In this document: in pieces, positions 5,154-5,696 of the stretch
Numbering within the stretch: the first letter of the stretch is position 1
Layout of the letters: every line of letters starts with the position of its first letter
Origin: Fibrobacterota bacterium
Lineage (GTDB): Bacteria; Fibrobacterota; Chitinivibrionia; Chitinivibrionales; JANQEN01
NCBI GenBank assembly: GCA_030619215.1
Contig: JAUXBV010000267.1
Span: 1-5,696, forward strand
Direction: 5' to 3'
Length of the DNA: 5,696 nucleotides
Translations under genes and position numbers: made by a program
The notes under the pieces: model-generated
Database searches by the model: none
Told to the model about the DNA's origin: nothing
The model's input: only the letters and a program-made list of their open reading frames with translations

Positions 5154-5696
5154 CTATAATACTACTTTTATTGTCGGCCCAAAAGCGATTACTCCATTTT
5201 GTAAAGTTCCAATCCATTTGTCGTCGCTACCATCTATCGCAAAAGAAATTTTTAATTTTCCCTCTAAAAACATGTGTCTTTCTCCTGTATAATCTGTCCA
5301 CGTCGCTCCATTAAATTCTGTTAATCCGTATTCTGTTACAATCCATATACTGCCGTCATAATCTTCCATAATCTCTTTAACAAAGCCGTCTTTCAATACC
5401 GCTGAATTGCTGGAATTAAAATTGGTCCAATTGGTACCGTCAAATTTTGTAACCGTACCGTTGCTATGGCCAAACCATTTATTCCCGTTTCTATCTATCT
5501 CTATCACCAGGGTTTTATTAACCGGTATACCGGAGTTAAGTTCATTGTATACAATCCAGGTACTTCCATTAAACTTTCCTACGCCATTATCTGTTGCGAC
5601 CCATACTGTATCACCATTATCAATTGCTAAATAATTTATATCTACTGAGGGCAGCCCGGAGTTACCGGTATTATAGGAGATCCAAGAGGATCCGTC
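5154..5696 (-). CDS. Propeller-repeat protein, 3' part only, paralogue of the lipoprotein at 320-1870
   Basis: The frame is open to the right edge of the window, giving at least 180 residues; the true start lies outside. A GTG at 5507 is in frame but sits inside a blade (NKTLVIEIDRNG), so it is not the start. The visible part holds the last four Reg_prop-type repeats, with W..Y..NSGLP, iWvaT and KFDG/FNG motifs at 42-43-residue spacing. Its last 136 residues before VVL align without a gap to residues 381-516 of the lipoprotein, with 66 identities by hand count. They share the unusual NKWFGH blade and the end FGPTIK. By homology it is probably also an exported lipoprotein, but neither signal nor N-terminal domains are in view. 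Stop TAG at 5156-5154, followed by a hairpin. Confidence 0.85.
   Translation of the reverse strand, partial: DGSSWISYNTGNSGLPSVDINYLAIDNGDTVWVATDNGVGKFNGSTWIVYNELNSGIPVNKTLVIEIDRNGNKWFGHSNGTVTKFDGTNWTNFNSSNSAVLKDGFVKEIMEDYDGSIWIVTEYGLTEFNGATWTDYTGERHMFLEGKLKISFAIDGSDDKWIGTLQNGVIAFGPTIKVVL

Noticed and set aside
5505..5507. GTG as start of the right-edge propeller gene
   Set aside because: The frame stays open for 63 more codons to the window edge and those codons encode further matching propeller blades, so the GTG is an internal Val.
5407..5634. 75-codon plus-strand open frame
   Set aside because: Antisense to the partial propeller gene; same repeat-shadow effect.

Overview
The window holds four protein-coding genes, all on the minus strand, and no RNA gene, transposase or CRISPR array. 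It looks like a member of the Fibrobacterota (Fibrobacter/Chitinivibrionia-type bacteria) or a close relative in the FCB group. Three things point there: a TIGR02147-family (DUF4423-type) DNA-binding protein, a family best known as a large paralogous set in Fibrobacter; a secreted peptidase ending in a FlgD-Ig / type IX secretion (T9SS) sorting-like tail; and lipoproteins built from a carboxypeptidase-regulatory-like domain plus propeller repeats. Genus or species cannot be read from this sequence.

In transcription order (right to left): (1) 5696-5154 is the 3' part of a gene for a beta-propeller (Reg_prop-type) protein whose 5' end lies beyond the right edge. A short hairpin follows its stop. 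(2) 4903-3107 encodes a secreted zinc carboxypeptidase of family M14 with a complete set of recognisable catalytic residues, a C-terminal regulatory-like domain and a sorting tail. It has a strong ribosome binding site and a textbook intrinsic terminator. (3) 2726-1854 encodes a TIGR02147-type regulator with no Shine-Dalgarno sequence but a TATAAT box close to its start, and a run of eight C/G at the -35 position. (4) 1870-320 encodes a lipoprotein whose last 300 residues form seven 42-43-residue propeller repeats. Its start lies inside the regulator gene (17-nt overlap), and its ribosome binding site is made of regulator codons, so the two are almost certainly one translationally coupled unit.

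The left 319 bases hold no supported gene. They hold two copies of a 102-bp element with inverted ends and a G-rich centre, 152 bp apart, starting just after the lipoprotein stop codon.

The most interesting theme is the coupled pair of a cytoplasmic DNA-binding protein and an envelope propeller lipoprotein. The partial gene at the right edge is a paralogue of this lipoprotein (66 of 136 C-terminal residues identical without a gap, counted by hand), so a second such pair may begin just outside the window. That the pair senses or regulates something at the cell surface is inference; the overlap, the internal ribosome binding site and the repeat architecture are visible directly.
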